DNA of 64,000 nucleotides from Archangium violaceum (GCF_016859125.1 NZ_CP069338.1:11473501-11537500), one strand, 5' to 3'. Shown: positions 1 to 10,888, counted from the stretch's first letter. The notes: generated by a model from the letters alone, not told the origin. Translations and numbers: made by a program.

Positions 1-147
1 GATCCGAGCGGCTGGGGCTCCTTCCTCTTCATGGGCCTCATCGGCGTGCTCATCGCCAGCAGCATCCACGTCTTTCGTAGCTGGCGCACTGGGTGCGACT
101 GCGCTGGCTCCGTCTACACCCCCCCTGTCAGGACCTTGTTCTCCTGA
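1..147 (+). CDS. C-terminal fragment of a membrane protein (Bax inhibitor-1/YccA-like?)
   Basis: Open from the first base to a TGA at 145-147, giving the last 48 residues of a protein whose start lies outside the window. The fragment opens with a Gly/Ser stretch followed by one hydrophobic segment (about residues 9-24, FMGLIGVLIASS core) and a short Cys-containing tail. The run before the helix (GWGSFLFMGLIG) resembles the last helix of Bax inhibitor-1/YccA-family proteins, but the tail after the helix is not typical of that family. Membrane location is well supported; the family call is a guess from one segment. It lies 15 nt upstream of the next gene in the same direction, so the two could be co-transcribed. 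Confidence 0.45.
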   Translation, partial: DPSGWGSFLFMGLIGVLIASSIHVFRSWRTGCDCAGSVYTPPVRTLFS

Positions 148-162
148 CTTAGGCTTCCCGGC

Positions 163-975
163 ATGGCCAACGAGCGCGAGCGGATTCCGGAAGACAGCGG
201 GCTGGAGCTGGACTGGAAGGGGCGCACCGCGCCCGAGGAGCGCGCCCAGCAGCAGCCGGTGCTCGTCGAAACGGGGGCGGGCCGCGGGGCGCCTGGAGAG
301 CCGCGCTACATGAGCCCGGAGCTGAGGCTCACGCTCGCCCCGCTGTTCGAGGGCTCGGGCCTGCGCATCCGCCAGATGCGCGAGAGGGCGGAGATCCTCG
401 TGGGTTGGGAGACGCGCAACCGCTACGAGGCCAGCGGCCTGGATGGGCGCTTCATGCTGTACATCGGTGAGACGGGAGAGGGCTGGGGCACCGCGTTCCT
501 GCGCAACTTCTGGCCCTTCCGCCGGGTGGAGCTGGAGTGCCTGACCCAGGGGGGAACGCTCGCCCTCAAGCTCGAGCAGCCCTGGACGTTCTTCTTCACC
601 TACGTGGAGGTGAAGGCCTGGGATGGGCGCCTGCTGGGCACCATCCAGCAGCGCCTCGGGCTGCTACACCGCACCTTCGACCTGTGCTCGCCCGGAGGCT
701 CGGTGATGGCCACGCTGGAGGGCCCGCTGTGGCGGCCGTGGACCTTCCGCGTCAAGCAACGCGGCGAGGAGGTGGCCACCATCCGCAAGCAGTGGAGCGG
801 GCTCGGCACGGAGGTATTCAGCGACTCCGACAACTTCGGCGTGGAGTTCCACCCGGCCCTCACCGACGCCCGGCTCCGGCAGATGGTGCTCGCCGCCACG
901 CTGATGGTGGACCTCTGCTACTTCGAGGAAGGCCGCAGCAGCCCCGCGGGCTTCCTCCTGGACTTCTTCGACTGA
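163..975 (+). CDS. Phospholipid scramblase-like (LURP-one-related) protein
   Basis: 270 residues. After about 55 charged, low-complexity residues comes a scramblase/tubby-like barrel: an ETRNRYE motif near residue 83, a run of beta-strand repeats with aromatic and Arg positions, the IRKQWSGLGTEVFSDSDNFGVEF block near 208-228 (the family's K-W-G-x-x-E ... D-x-D-x-F-x-V signature), and a C-terminal hydrophobic stretch ending in a Y-F-E motif as in phospholipid scramblases. Bacterial members are mostly uncharacterised; whether this one binds or moves lipid cannot be read from sequence. It is convergent with the ferredoxin gene, 17 nt from its stop. ATG at 163 is the first in-frame start after the upstream stop; no strong ribosome binding site is seen. 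Confidence 0.75.
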   Translation: MANERERIPEDSGLELDWKGRTAPEERAQQQPVLVETGAGRGAPGEPRYMSPELRLTLAPLFEGSGLRIRQMRERAEILVGWETRNRYEASGLDGRFMLYIGETGEGWGTAFLRNFWPFRRVELECLTQGGTLALKLEQPWTFFFTYVEVKAWDGRLLGTIQQRLGLLHRTFDLCSPGGSVMATLEGPLWRPWTFRVKQRGEEVATIRKQWSGLGTEVFSDSDNFGVEFHPALTDARLRQMVLAATLMVDLCYFEEGRSSPAGFLLDFFD

Positions 976-992
976 GAGGGCCGGCCCGGGCC

Positions 993-1328
993 CTACTCCT
1001 CGGCCTTCTTGCGCGAGAACGGCATCAGCAGCCGCTCCACGGGCTGGCCTCCCACGAGGTGCTCGTCGACGATGGCGGGCACGTCCTCGGGCTTCACGCC
1101 CCCGTACCAGGTGCCTTCCGGATAGACGACCACGGACACCCCGAACGAGCAGGTGTCGAGGCACCCGGCGGCGTTGGCCCTCATCTGCCCCTTGAGGCCC
1201 CGCTTCTCCAGCTCCTCCTTGAAGCGGGCGCGGACCTCTTCACCACCCTTGGTGGCGCAGCATCCCTTGGGGTGCCCATCGGGACGCCGGTTGGTGCAGA
1301 CGAATACGTGACGTTTGAAGGGGGGCAT
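993..1328 (-). CDS. Thioredoxin-like [2Fe-2S] ferredoxin
   Basis: 111 residues with the fold and cysteine pattern of thioredoxin-like [2Fe-2S] ferredoxins (Shethna/Aquifex type): C11 in FVCTNRR, C23 and C24 in KGCC, and C56/C60 in the AAGCLDTCSFG motif, four of which would hold the cluster. The following VVVYPEGTWY strand and VDEHL helix also match the family. Cytosolic electron carrier; the partner is not apparent from neighbours. An AGGAGGG site sits 6 nt before the ATG at 1328, which fixes the start. It is transcribed away from the ribonucleotide reductase gene, across a long non-coding stretch. Confidence 0.85.
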   Translation of the reverse strand: MPPFKRHVFVCTNRRPDGHPKGCCATKGGEEVRARFKEELEKRGLKGQMRANAAGCLDTCSFGVSVVVYPEGTWYGGVKPEDVPAIVDEHLVGGQPVERLLMPFSRKKAEE

Positions 1329-1493
1329 GTCGCCCTCCTAACGCGGCTTCCGTCCAAAAGCGATTAACGCGTTCGTGACCTGTCTGCCCCTTTCTTGCCT
1401 GGGGGCCTTGGTGGCCGGACGATCCGTGCACAGACTCTCAGCAAACATCCGCTAGTGATCATCGGGCTTTCCGCGGGAGTGACCCTACATGAC

Positions 1494-1510
1494 TCGTCAT
1501 CCGATGACGA
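1494..1510. promoter_or_regulatory. 17-bp palindrome, possible operator
   Basis: TCGTCAT and ATGACGA arms of 7 bp around a CCG centre. It lies about 165 nt from the ferredoxin start and 400 nt from the nrdJ start, in otherwise featureless sequence. The perfect symmetry suggests a dimeric regulator site; the regulator is unknown. Confidence 0.35.
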
Positions 1511-1830
1511 TCCACTACACAGGTGGCTGCTCAAGAGAGTTGATCGCCAGCCGGGCAAGCTTTAGATCGGCTCCCTCGTCGCGGCCCCAAGCCGTGACAG
1601 TTGTTCCGGATGTGGACCGTCGGATCGGTCACACTCCCCTATCGGTAGGTGGCGCAATGATGGCGGGCACAAGATCTGGGGGGCACAGAACCTTGACGAA
1701 TCCGGAACGAAGATCGTACCTTTACTTACCTGCCTGCCCCCCTGACGGGCGGGCGAACTCCCAACATACGAATCTTTGACCGGACCCCACGCACCCTTCC
1801 CTACCCAGGAAGGAAGCGTGTCGAACGAGT

Positions 1831-1848
1831 TCTCTTGATCCCAAGAGA
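1831..1848 (+). promoter_or_regulatory. Hairpin in the nrdJ leader
   Basis: TCTCTTG (1831-1837) pairs perfectly with CAAGAGA (1842-1848) around a 4-nt loop, 65 nt before the nrdJ ATG. There is no T-run after it, so it is not a terminator; it may be a leader structure or an inverted-repeat binding site. Confidence 0.35.
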
Positions 1849-1863
1849 TCTCGCGGGCTTGGT

Positions 1864-1880
1864 ATTTTGCAAATTTTGCA
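1864..1880. repeat. Tandem ATTTTGCA direct repeat before nrdJ
   Basis: Two exact copies of ATTTTGCA start 9 bp apart, about one helical turn, 33 nt before the nrdJ start, in an AT-rich pocket of a high-GC region. It could be a promoter element or a regulator half-site. A similar TTTGCAGG repeat lies upstream of the sugar transferase gene at 9454-9483. Confidence 0.4.
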
Positions 1881-1913
1881 GTCATACGCTGAGTGAAAAG
1901 CGTCGGAGGGACC

Positions 1914-4697
<2,784 letters not shown>

Positions 4698-4705
4698 GCC
4701 CCCTC

Positions 4706-4726
4706 CCCTCTCCCCCTGGGAGAGGG
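4706..4726 (+). repeat. CCCTCTCCC hairpin just after nrdJ
   Basis: CCCTCTCCC (4706-4714) pairs with GGGAGAGGG (4718-4726) around a CCT loop, 9 nt after the nrdJ stop, followed by ACAGGGTGAGGG. This is the familiar form of a dispersed intergenic hairpin seen in many high-GC bacteria. It has no T-run, so it may protect the 3' end rather than terminate. Confidence 0.5.
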
Positions 4727-4775
4727 ACAGGGTGAGGGTATGGGGTGGACATGGGTTCACCCCTGCGCCCATCGA

Positions 4776-4806
4776 GGCTCCGGTACTCACGTACCGGGGC
4801 CTTTTT
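4776..4806 (+). terminator. Intrinsic terminator of nrdJ
   Basis: GGCTCCGGTAC (4776-4786) pairs with GTACCGGGGCC (4791-4801), with one G-T wobble and a TCAC loop, and runs straight into TTTTT (4802-4806). It has no T-run in the opposite direction, so it serves the plus strand. Confidence 0.85.
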
Positions 4807-4862
4807 CATTGGGGACTGGAGCGCGGCGAGAGCAGCGGGACGGGCACGGAGGGCCCGCCCTG

Positions 4863-7800
4863 TTACATCGAGGAGTCGTGCAGCCGGCCGTAGGCCGCCG
4901 AGGCCTCCGCCATGAGCAGCTCCAGCTCGTCGAGCTCCTCGGGGCCGAACGGCGAGGGACCCCCGTCGATGACGACGAACCCCACCGTGCGCTGGTGCAA
5001 CCGGATCGGCGCGGCCACCATGTGAGAGAACGACTCGCCCAGGGCCGCGAAGAGCGCCTCGTCCTCCGGAGTCTCCGGCACGCTGGAGACCACGGCCCTG
5101 CCACCCGCCGCGGCCATGGCGAGGAGCGAGGGCGCATCGAGATCCACCTGCAGCGCCGACACCGCGGGCTTGTTGCTCCCGGGGCCGAACCCACGCCCCA
5201 CCCGGGCGACGCCGAACGTCTCACCCAGCAGGAACCCGCGCGGGAAACGACCCTGGGCGTAGGACAGCACCACCTTGCCCAGCTCGCCCTGGGTCGTGGC
5301 CTGCCTCAGCGCCTCGAGCGCCTCCTGGATCTGTACCAGTTGGGCACCCTGGGATGCCCCATTCCACTCCGCGAAGGCATCGGCGGGAGACTCAGCCGCG
5401 TCCATCGCACTCGCGGGCGGCTCGGCCGAAGGATCCCAGGTCGGGATGAACTCATGCAGGGATGCCAGCTGGAGCTCGCCCTCCGCGCCGAAACCGCCGG
5501 GCTCGGTGGAGCCCGCGTCCTGCGACGAGAAATCCACCTCGATCGCCCGCCGCGACCAGGCGGACTCGGCGCCCGACCCGATCTGGTCCAGGGGCGAGGC
5601 CACCTCCATCTCCCCAGCCGGCACCGGGGGAAGCTCGACGGGCTGCACGGGGGCGGCCCTGGGCTTCGACGTGGCGCTCGTTCCCGAGGCAATGTCCTGG
5701 GAGTGGGCCGCCGGGCTGGCGGCGGCTGGCTCCCGAGCTGGCGAGGGTTCGACCTTCGCGGGCCCTGGCGCGGCAGCCGGCTTCGGGAGAGGCGCTTCCT
5801 TGGGAGCCGCCGGAGCTGAAACCACCGAAGGAGCACCCACCGACGCACCCGGAGCGGGAGCCGCGGGCTTGGCCTCCAGCGCTGGAGCGGCGGGCGCGGG
5901 CTGGGCGGGAGGCGTGGTGGACTGCGCGCCAACAGGCGCCGAGGCCTGTGGCGCGGAGGACGCCGCCTGCGCAACGGTGGACTCCGAAGCGGACGGAGCC
6001 CGAGGCGCGACAGGTGCGGCCTGGGGGGCGGGAGCGCCAGGAGGAACCGCCGCGCGCGGAGCCCCCGGCGTGGGCTGAGGCGCCGGCGCACTGGGAGCCG
6101 CCGCCTTCGGAGCCGGCAGGGGCTGGGAAGACGGGCCCGCCCCCGGAGCACTGGCCGGGGCAGCCGTCACGGGTGACGAGCCACCCGGAGGAACCGTCCC
6201 GCTCTGCGTCGACGCGGGGACGGAAGCCCCCGTGGGCGGAGCTCCCGTCGGCGAAGGACGAGCCGCGGCGCTCGGAGACTCCTGACGCGGAGCCATCCCC
6301 GCGGGCGGAGCCCCCACGGGCGGACGCGTCATCGCGGGCCCTCCCGGAGGGACCTGGGCGCTCGGAGGCACGGGCGAGGCCCCAGGCGTCGGACCCGGAG
6401 GTACGGGCGAGGCCCCAGGTGCCGGAGGACGCACCTGCGCCGCTCCCGGCTGAGCCGCCTGAGCGTCCGGGGGACGTGCCGGGCTCGCGGCCTGTGGCGG
6501 TACCTGAGCCGTGCTCGCACCAGGGGCGGACGGAGCCCCAACGAGCCCCGGAGGAACCGTGGCACCGGTGGGCGGAGCCGATCCCTGACCGCTCCGAGGC
6601 GTCATACCCGGAGGCATGTTCTGCCCGGGTTGGGCGGGCCCACCCGCCGTGGGCGCGGCACCCGCGGGCTTCGCGACCGCCGGTGCTCCCGGGGGAGCGG
6701 ACGTCACGGGCGCGGACGGCCGCGGGGGCACGGCCCCCGCCGGTACACCACTCTGCGTGACCGGCGCGGGGGGCAATCTCGGCGCGGCGGGCTGCTGCGG
6801 AGTTCCTGCTCCGGCGGGTGCTCCGGCCACGGGCGCACCCGCTTGCGCCGGCCGTGGAGGCGCGGCCGCGGGAGGCGCGCCCCCCGGCACTCCCGGCGCC
6901 GTGGGAGCTCTCACCGGAGCGCCAGCGGACGCTCCAGCCGAGGGCTGAGCCGGCGTGGCTCCAGCGGGTGGGCTCCCCGGCGCGCCAGGGGCGCCCGGCG
7001 GGCGTGGAGGCACGGCCCCCGCCGGAACACTCCCCGGCGCTCCCTGCACCGGAACGCCTCCCGCGGTCGTCACCGCGGGCCTCGGAGGCACCGCACCACC
7101 GGGCGCGGCACCGGGTGCACCCGGAATGGTGGGCGCCCCCATCGGAGCAGCGGGCTTCGCGGCAGTCGCGGCCGGAGGCGGAGGGGCACCCGTCGGCGCG
7201 GGCCGCATGCCGGGAGGCTGTCCCGGAGCGGGCGCCGACGGAGGCTGAGCCTGTTGGGGGCTCGTCCCAGCGGGGGCGCCAGGAGCCGGAGCGGGCGGAG
7301 TGGGCCCGGGCCGTGCGGCGGCGGGCGCGGGCTGCGCGGAACCCGGAGCGGGAGCTCCCGCGGGCGACGGCCTCGGCGGAGCAGCCGGAGCCGGCTGGGC
7401 CGAGGCGGGCATCCCCTGCGTTGGCGACAGAGCCGCGGGCCGTTGTACGGCCGGAGCCCCTGGCCCCGCCGAGGGCTTGGATTGACCCGGGCGCACGGGG
7501 CGCGTCGGCTTGGGGATGCCGTATCCCTTCTCCAACAACTGGAAGAGGCGCAGCTCCGTCACGATGGACGGCACGATGCGCATGCCCGTGGCGAAGCCGA
7601 GCGCGTCCACGTGCTTCGGATCATGCGGGCTCACCATGGCCACGCGCAGGCGGCGGCCTTCCAGCGCCAGCGGGAACGCCAGGTGGTTGCGCGCCAGCTC
7701 CGGCTTGAGCAGCGCCACGGTCTCGGCCGTCACCGCTTCCAACTCCGCTTCCGTCGCGAGTGGGAAGTGATACGCGTCCGACAACGCCTGTCCCAACGTG

Positions 7801-7940
7801 GCCATGTCGAGCAGACCCAGCTCGACGAGGTTGGTACCCAGGCTGCCGCCGTAGATGAGTTGTGACTTCAGTGCCTCATCGAGTTGCGACTGAGAGATGA
7901 GGCCCTTGCGGACCAGATGCGCTCCGAGCTGTTCGCCCAT
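4863..7940 (-). CDS. MshEN-domain protein with long Pro/Ala/Gly linker and C-terminal GAF-like domain
   Basis: 1025 residues. Residues 1-145 form an MshEN domain (the N-terminal domain of type II secretion/type IV pilus ATPases GspE/PilB, which binds c-di-GMP in some proteins): GEQLGAHLVRKGLIS, LGTNLVELGLL, then the FPLALEGRRLRVAMVSPHD part. Residues about 150-770 are a linker almost entirely of P, A, G, S, T and V. From about 855 to the end a globular GAF-like domain follows (LQVDLDAPSLL ... MVAAPIRLHQRTVGFVVIDGG). There is no ATPase domain, signal peptide or membrane segment, so it is not a secretion ATPase, although automatic annotation may say so. A cytosolic sensor or adaptor that reads a small ligand is a reasonable inference. 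A TAATAT sequence ends only 9 nt before the ATG. Confidence 0.8.
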   Translation of the reverse strand: MGEQLGAHLVRKGLISQSQLDEALKSQLIYGGSLGTNLVELGLLDMATLGQALSDAYHFPLATEAELEAVTAETVALLKPELARNHLAFPLALEGRRLRVAMVSPHDPKHVDALGFATGMRIVPSIVTELRLFQLLEKGYGIPKPTRPVRPGQSKPSAGPGAPAVQRPAALSPTQGMPASAQPAPAAPPRPSPAGAPAPGSAQPAPAAARPGPTPPAPAPGAPAGTSPQQAQPPSAPAPGQPPGMRPAPTGAPPPPAATAAKPAAPMGAPTIPGAPGAAPGGAVPPRPAVTTAGGVPVQGAPGSVPAGAVPPRPPGAPGAPGSPPAGATPAQPSAGASAGAPVRAPTAPGVPGGAPPAAAPPRPAQAGAPVAGAPAGAGTPQQPAAPRLPPAPVTQSGVPAGAVPPRPSAPVTSAPPGAPAVAKPAGAAPTAGGPAQPGQNMPPGMTPRSGQGSAPPTGATVPPGLVGAPSAPGASTAQVPPQAASPARPPDAQAAQPGAAQVRPPAPGASPVPPGPTPGASPVPPSAQVPPGGPAMTRPPVGAPPAGMAPRQESPSAAARPSPTGAPPTGASVPASTQSGTVPPGGSSPVTAAPASAPGAGPSSQPLPAPKAAAPSAPAPQPTPGAPRAAVPPGAPAPQAAPVAPRAPSASESTVAQAASSAPQASAPVGAQSTTPPAQPAPAAPALEAKPAAPAPGASVGAPSVVSAPAAPKEAPLPKPAAAPGPAKVEPSPAREPAAASPAAHSQDIASGTSATSKPRAAPVQPVELPPVPAGEMEVASPLDQIGSGAESAWSRRAIEVDFSSQDAGSTEPGGFGAEGELQLASLHEFIPTWDPSAEPPASAMDAAESPADAFAEWNGASQGAQLVQIQEALEALRQATTQGELGKVVLSYAQGRFPRGFLLGETFGVARVGRGFGPGSNKPAVSALQVDLDAPSLLAMAAAGGRAVVSSVPETPEDEALFAALGESFSHMVAAPIRLHQRTVGFVVIDGGPSPFGPEELDELELLMAEASAAYGRLHDSSM

Positions 7941-7949
7941 TCTGGAGCG

Positions 7950-7955
7950 ATATTA
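7950..7955 (-). promoter_or_regulatory. Possible -10 box very close to the start of the MshEN gene
   Basis: On the minus strand TAATAT ends 9 nt before the ATG at 7940. If it is a real -10 element the message would have almost no 5' leader, which fits the lack of a ribosome binding site. No clear -35 is seen. Confidence 0.25.
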
Positions 7956-8040
7956 GACCGGTCCGTGACCAAGAGCGCGGACGACCTCTTCTCAGAAAGT
8001 AAGACAGACCACACCCGAACCCGGGCGGCCGATCACCGAG

Positions 8041-9435
8041 CTAGTAGGCGTTCTTCGAGAGGAAGCCGCCCAGTGCAGTACGGATGAGAATCTTCAGGTC
8101 CATCAGCAGTGACCAGTTCTCGATGTAATACAGGTCGTACTCGATCCGCTTCTGGATGGAAGTCTGCCCCCGCAGGCCGTTGATCTGCGCCCAGCCGGTG
8201 ATGCCGGCCTTCACCTTGTGGCGCAGATGGTAACGGGGGATCTGCCGCTTGAACTCCTCGATGAAGACGGGCCGCTCGGGGCGAGGGCCCACGAGGCTCA
8301 TGTCACCCCACAGCACGTTGAAGAACTGGGGCAGCTCGTCCAGCGAGTACTTGCGAAGGAAGGTGCCGATGGGCGTGCGGCGCGGATCCTCCTTGCTGGC
8401 CATCTTCGCGCCGGTGCTCTCGGCGTCCACGCGCATGGTGCGGAACTTGAGGATGTGGAACGTCTCCCCGTCCATGCCCATGCGCTCCTGGGCGTAGAGG
8501 ATGGGCCCGCGGCTGGTGAGCTTCACCGCGATGGCCACGGCCAGCATGACGGGCGCGCTCACGATGATGGCCACCAGCGAGAAGAGGATGTCGAAGACGC
8601 GCTTGGCCACCATGTTCCAGCCCGTCATCGGATCGCCCTGGAGGCTGATGATGGGCAGCCCGCCGAACTCCTCGAGCCCGCCGTACAGGGTGACGTACTG
8701 GTACAGGTCCGGCACCACCTTCACGTCCACCGTGCGCAGCGCGAGCTGCTCCATGAGTGGCTTGACGGCGGCCTGATCCTCCAGCGGCAGGGCGATGATG
8801 ACCTGGTCCACCGGACGGGAGTCCAGCACGGCGTCCACGTCCTTCACGTGACCCAGCACCGGCACGCCCAGCACCCTCGGGCCCACCTTCTCGGGGCGCA
8901 GCGAGAGCACGCCCACCACGCGGAAGCCCAGCTCCTTGTGGCCCTCCACCGTCTCGATGACGCGCTGACCCAGCTCGCCCGCGCCGATGACCAGGATGGA
9001 CTTGAGGTTGAAACCGCGCCGGCGCACCTCGTTGAGCACCGTGCGCAGCACCAGGCGCACCGTCGACACGCCGACGAACGCGTAGCCGGAGAAGAAGGCC
9101 AGCATCAGACGCGAGTAGCGCTCGCGCGTGAAGTACGTCAGCGCCACCACGATGAGCGTGGCCATGATGGTGGCCTTGAAGACCTCGAACACCTCGCCGA
9201 TGTGCGTGCGCGCCCGGTTCGTCGCGTACAGCCGCGCCTGCCGGTAGGTGACCGGGAAGACGATGAGCACCGTCGCCAGCGACAGCAGCGTCTCCTCGAG
9301 GGGAGGCAATCCGTGGAGGACCGGGATGGGGCCCTCGAAGCGGGTGACATATGCGAGCGCGAACGCCAACGTCAGCATCACCACGTCGGCGGCGACCTTG
9401 ATGGACGTGTAGAAGCGTTGGAACCGGCTGAACAC
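8041..9435 (-). CDS. Undecaprenyl-phosphate sugar-1-phosphate transferase (WcaJ/EpsZ-type)
   Basis: 464 residues. Starts polysaccharide assembly by moving a sugar phosphate onto undecaprenyl phosphate at the inner membrane. N-terminal half: four to five membrane segments, then a Rossmann-like CoA-binding-type domain (ILVIGAGELGQRV, near 170). C-terminal half: a membrane-entering helix (KRVFDILFSLVAII, near 275) and the catalytic bacterial sugar transferase domain with GPILYAQERMGMDG, FHILKFRTM, SLDELPQFFNVLWGDMSLVGPRPERP and the final GITGWAQINGLRG block. The start is the GTG at 9435, with AAGGAGG 6 nt before it; the open frame continues upstream but without protein character. The sugar donor (glucose or galactose) cannot be decided. 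Adjacent glycosyltransferases suggest an exopolysaccharide; in Myxococcus xanthus the comparable enzyme EpsZ serves EPS. Confidence 0.92.
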   Translation of the reverse strand: MFSRFQRFYTSIKVAADVVMLTLAFALAYVTRFEGPIPVLHGLPPLEETLLSLATVLIVFPVTYRQARLYATNRARTHIGEVFEVFKATIMATLIVVALTYFTRERYSRLMLAFFSGYAFVGVSTVRLVLRTVLNEVRRRGFNLKSILVIGAGELGQRVIETVEGHKELGFRVVGVLSLRPEKVGPRVLGVPVLGHVKDVDAVLDSRPVDQVIIALPLEDQAAVKPLMEQLALRTVDVKVVPDLYQYVTLYGGLEEFGGLPIISLQGDPMTGWNMVAKRVFDILFSLVAIIVSAPVMLAVAIAVKLTSRGPILYAQERMGMDGETFHILKFRTMRVDAESTGAKMASKEDPRRTPIGTFLRKYSLDELPQFFNVLWGDMSLVGPRPERPVFIEEFKRQIPRYHLRHKVKAGITGWAQINGLRGQTSIQKRIEYDLYYIENWSLLMDLKILIRTALGGFLSKNAY

Positions 9436-9477
9436 GCGGGCCTCCTTCAGTGGCCTGCAAAACGCATGGCCGCGACC

Positions 9478-9493
9478 TGCAAACGTCGCACCC
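9478..9493 (-). promoter_or_regulatory. Sigma-54-type promoter candidate for the sugar transferase gene
   Basis: On the minus strand GGGTGCGACGTTTGCA matches the -24/-12 layout: GG and GC are exactly 10 nt apart and the -12 side (TTTGCA) is perfect, while the -24 side has three departures from TGGCAC. Transcription would start about 30 nt before the GTG. A second TTTTGCAGG (plus-strand 9454-9462) lies 22 bp away, two helical turns. Confidence 0.4.
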
Positions 9494-9657
9494 CGCCCCC
9501 ACGGGCCATCCGGAATCGGACAGCCCACGCGGCCAGGGGGCTCCTAACACGAAAATCGCCCGGAATCCAAGGGGTTGCCCCCTCTTGGACCCCCCGGAGC
9601 GGGCCTCCGGAGCGAGGTCGCCCGCCCACGGAAGAGACACCCACCAGGACAGCGGTG

Positions 9658-10797
9658 TCAGGGAACAGCGGCCCGGACGGAGGGGCCGGACGAAGCACCC
9701 AGGAGCGTGTCCACCTCGGCCGTCACCGCGCGCAGGAAGGCGGCCCGGCTGAAGCGCTCGGCCTGGGCCCGGGCGTCCTCCGGACGGAAACCGGGCTCCC
9801 ACTGCTCGAAGCGGCGCACCGCCTCCACCAGCGCCTCGGGCGTCTGCGCGTCGAAGAAGAGGCCGGTGCGAGGGCTGACCGTCTCCAGCGCCCCACCCCG
9901 CCCGTAGGCGATGACGGGGCGGCCACAGGCCTGGGCCTCGAGCGGGACGATTCCGAAATCCTCCTCGGGGGTGAAGATGAGCGCGCGCGCGTCGCGGTAG
10001 AGGCCGGCGAGCGCCTCGTCCGACACGGAGCCGAGGAAGCGGACGTTCCCGGGCAGCGGCCCCGAGGTGAGCCGGGCCGCTTCCTGGCCGGTGCCCACCA
10101 CCCACAGCGGCGCGTCCAGGTGACGGAAGGCCTCCAGGGCGATGTCGAGCCGCTTGTAGGGCGCGAAAGCACCCAACCACAGGAAGTAGCCACCCTGGCC
10201 GAGCCCCTCCAACGGGTGCCGGCAGAAGCGCTCCAACGCCACCGGCGGGTACACCACGGAGGCGTCGCGGCCCCAGAAGCGCCGCACCTTGCCGGCGATG
10301 TGCTGGCTGTTGACGAGGATGCGATCCACCCCGGCGGTGCTCTCGCGATCCCACTTCTGGAGGTATGGCCGCACCGCGTGCGCCGCCACGCGCACCGGCA
10401 ACGAGGCCCGCCCCGGCCCGAAGTAGTCGTCGAACAAGTCCCACATGTAGCGCATGGGCGCGTGCACGTACGCGAGGTGCTTCGCCCCGGGCGGCTTGCG
10501 GATGCCCTTGGCCACGCAGTGGCTGGAGGAGATGACGAGGCCATACCCCTCCAGGCGCATGGACTCGATGACCTTGGGGAGCACCGGGAGGAAGTGCCGG
10601 TAGAGCTTGTGGACGCGGGGAATGCGCTGGAGGACGGACGTGTGGATGGGCCGCGACTCGATGCGCGGATGCACGACGCCCGGGCGGTGGACGAGGGTGT
10701 GGATGTCCGCCTGAGGGAACAGCTCGCACAGTGCTTCGAGCACGTGCTCGCCGCCGCGCTGGGTAACGAGCCAATCGTGGACGAGGGCGACCTTCAC
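9658..10797 (-). CDS. GT4-family glycosyltransferase
   Basis: 379 residues from the GTG at 10797 (start of the MKVALVHDWLVTQRGGEHV sequence; the upstream open frame is not protein-like). GT-B fold: the N-terminal acceptor domain has the VHDWLVTQRGGE motif typical of WbaZ-like mannosyl/glycosyl transferases, and the C-terminal domain has the donor-binding EEDFGIVPLEAQACGRPVIAYGRGG block with the two glutamates of the E-x7-E motif. Cytosolic, adding a sugar to a lipid-linked oligosaccharide; donor and acceptor are unknown. It ends 222 nt before the sugar transferase start, reading the same way, and diverges from the next glycosyltransferase, so the three probably build one polysaccharide. Confidence 0.88.
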   Translation of the reverse strand: MKVALVHDWLVTQRGGEHVLEALCELFPQADIHTLVHRPGVVHPRIESRPIHTSVLQRIPRVHKLYRHFLPVLPKVIESMRLEGYGLVISSSHCVAKGIRKPPGAKHLAYVHAPMRYMWDLFDDYFGPGRASLPVRVAAHAVRPYLQKWDRESTAGVDRILVNSQHIAGKVRRFWGRDASVVYPPVALERFCRHPLEGLGQGGYFLWLGAFAPYKRLDIALEAFRHLDAPLWVVGTGQEAARLTSGPLPGNVRFLGSVSDEALAGLYRDARALIFTPEEDFGIVPLEAQACGRPVIAYGRGGALETVSPRTGLFFDAQTPEALVEAVRRFEQWEPGFRPEDARAQAERFSRAAFLRAVTAEVDTLLGASSGPSVRAAVP

Positions 10798-10888
10798 GGG
10801 CGGGCCTTGTAGCACCGCTCGGCCCGGATGCCGACAACCGGGCAACCGAGCCCCCCACTCCGCCCGCGCGTGTGGTAGTGCCTGCTGC

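Larger units (their letters stand above)
1329..1913. other. Long non-coding stretch between ferredoxin and nrdJ
   Basis: About 585 bases with no convincing gene: the one forward ORF (1489-1779) has no ribosome binding site and a composition unlike a protein. It holds a 17-bp palindrome (1494-1510), a possible promoter (TTGACG at 1693-1698, 18-nt spacer, TACCTT at 1717-1722), a hairpin with arms 1732-1739 and 1747-1754, a second hairpin 1831-1848, and a direct repeat of ATTTTGCA at 1864-1871 and 1873-1880. It should hold the divergent promoters of the ferredoxin and reductase genes. I looked for a cobalamin riboswitch B12 box and for NrdR boxes and found neither. Confidence 0.5.

Noticed and set aside
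1489-1779. 96-residue ORF in the nrdJ leader
   Set aside because: No ribosome binding site and no protein-like segment; overlapped by palindromic and hairpin sequence.
1329-1913. Cobalamin riboswitch or NrdR box before nrdJ
   Set aside because: Neither the B12-box sequence nor an ACACWATATWTTGTGT-like palindrome is visible; not excluded without a covariance-model search.
4863-7940. Secretion ATPase GspE/PilB
   Set aside because: Only the MshEN domain is present; no Walker A/B or ATPase core.
8218-10812. 864-residue ORF on the plus strand and a 973-residue ORF on the minus strand over the sugar transferase
   Set aside because: Both overlap genuine glycan genes in other frames and show no domains.
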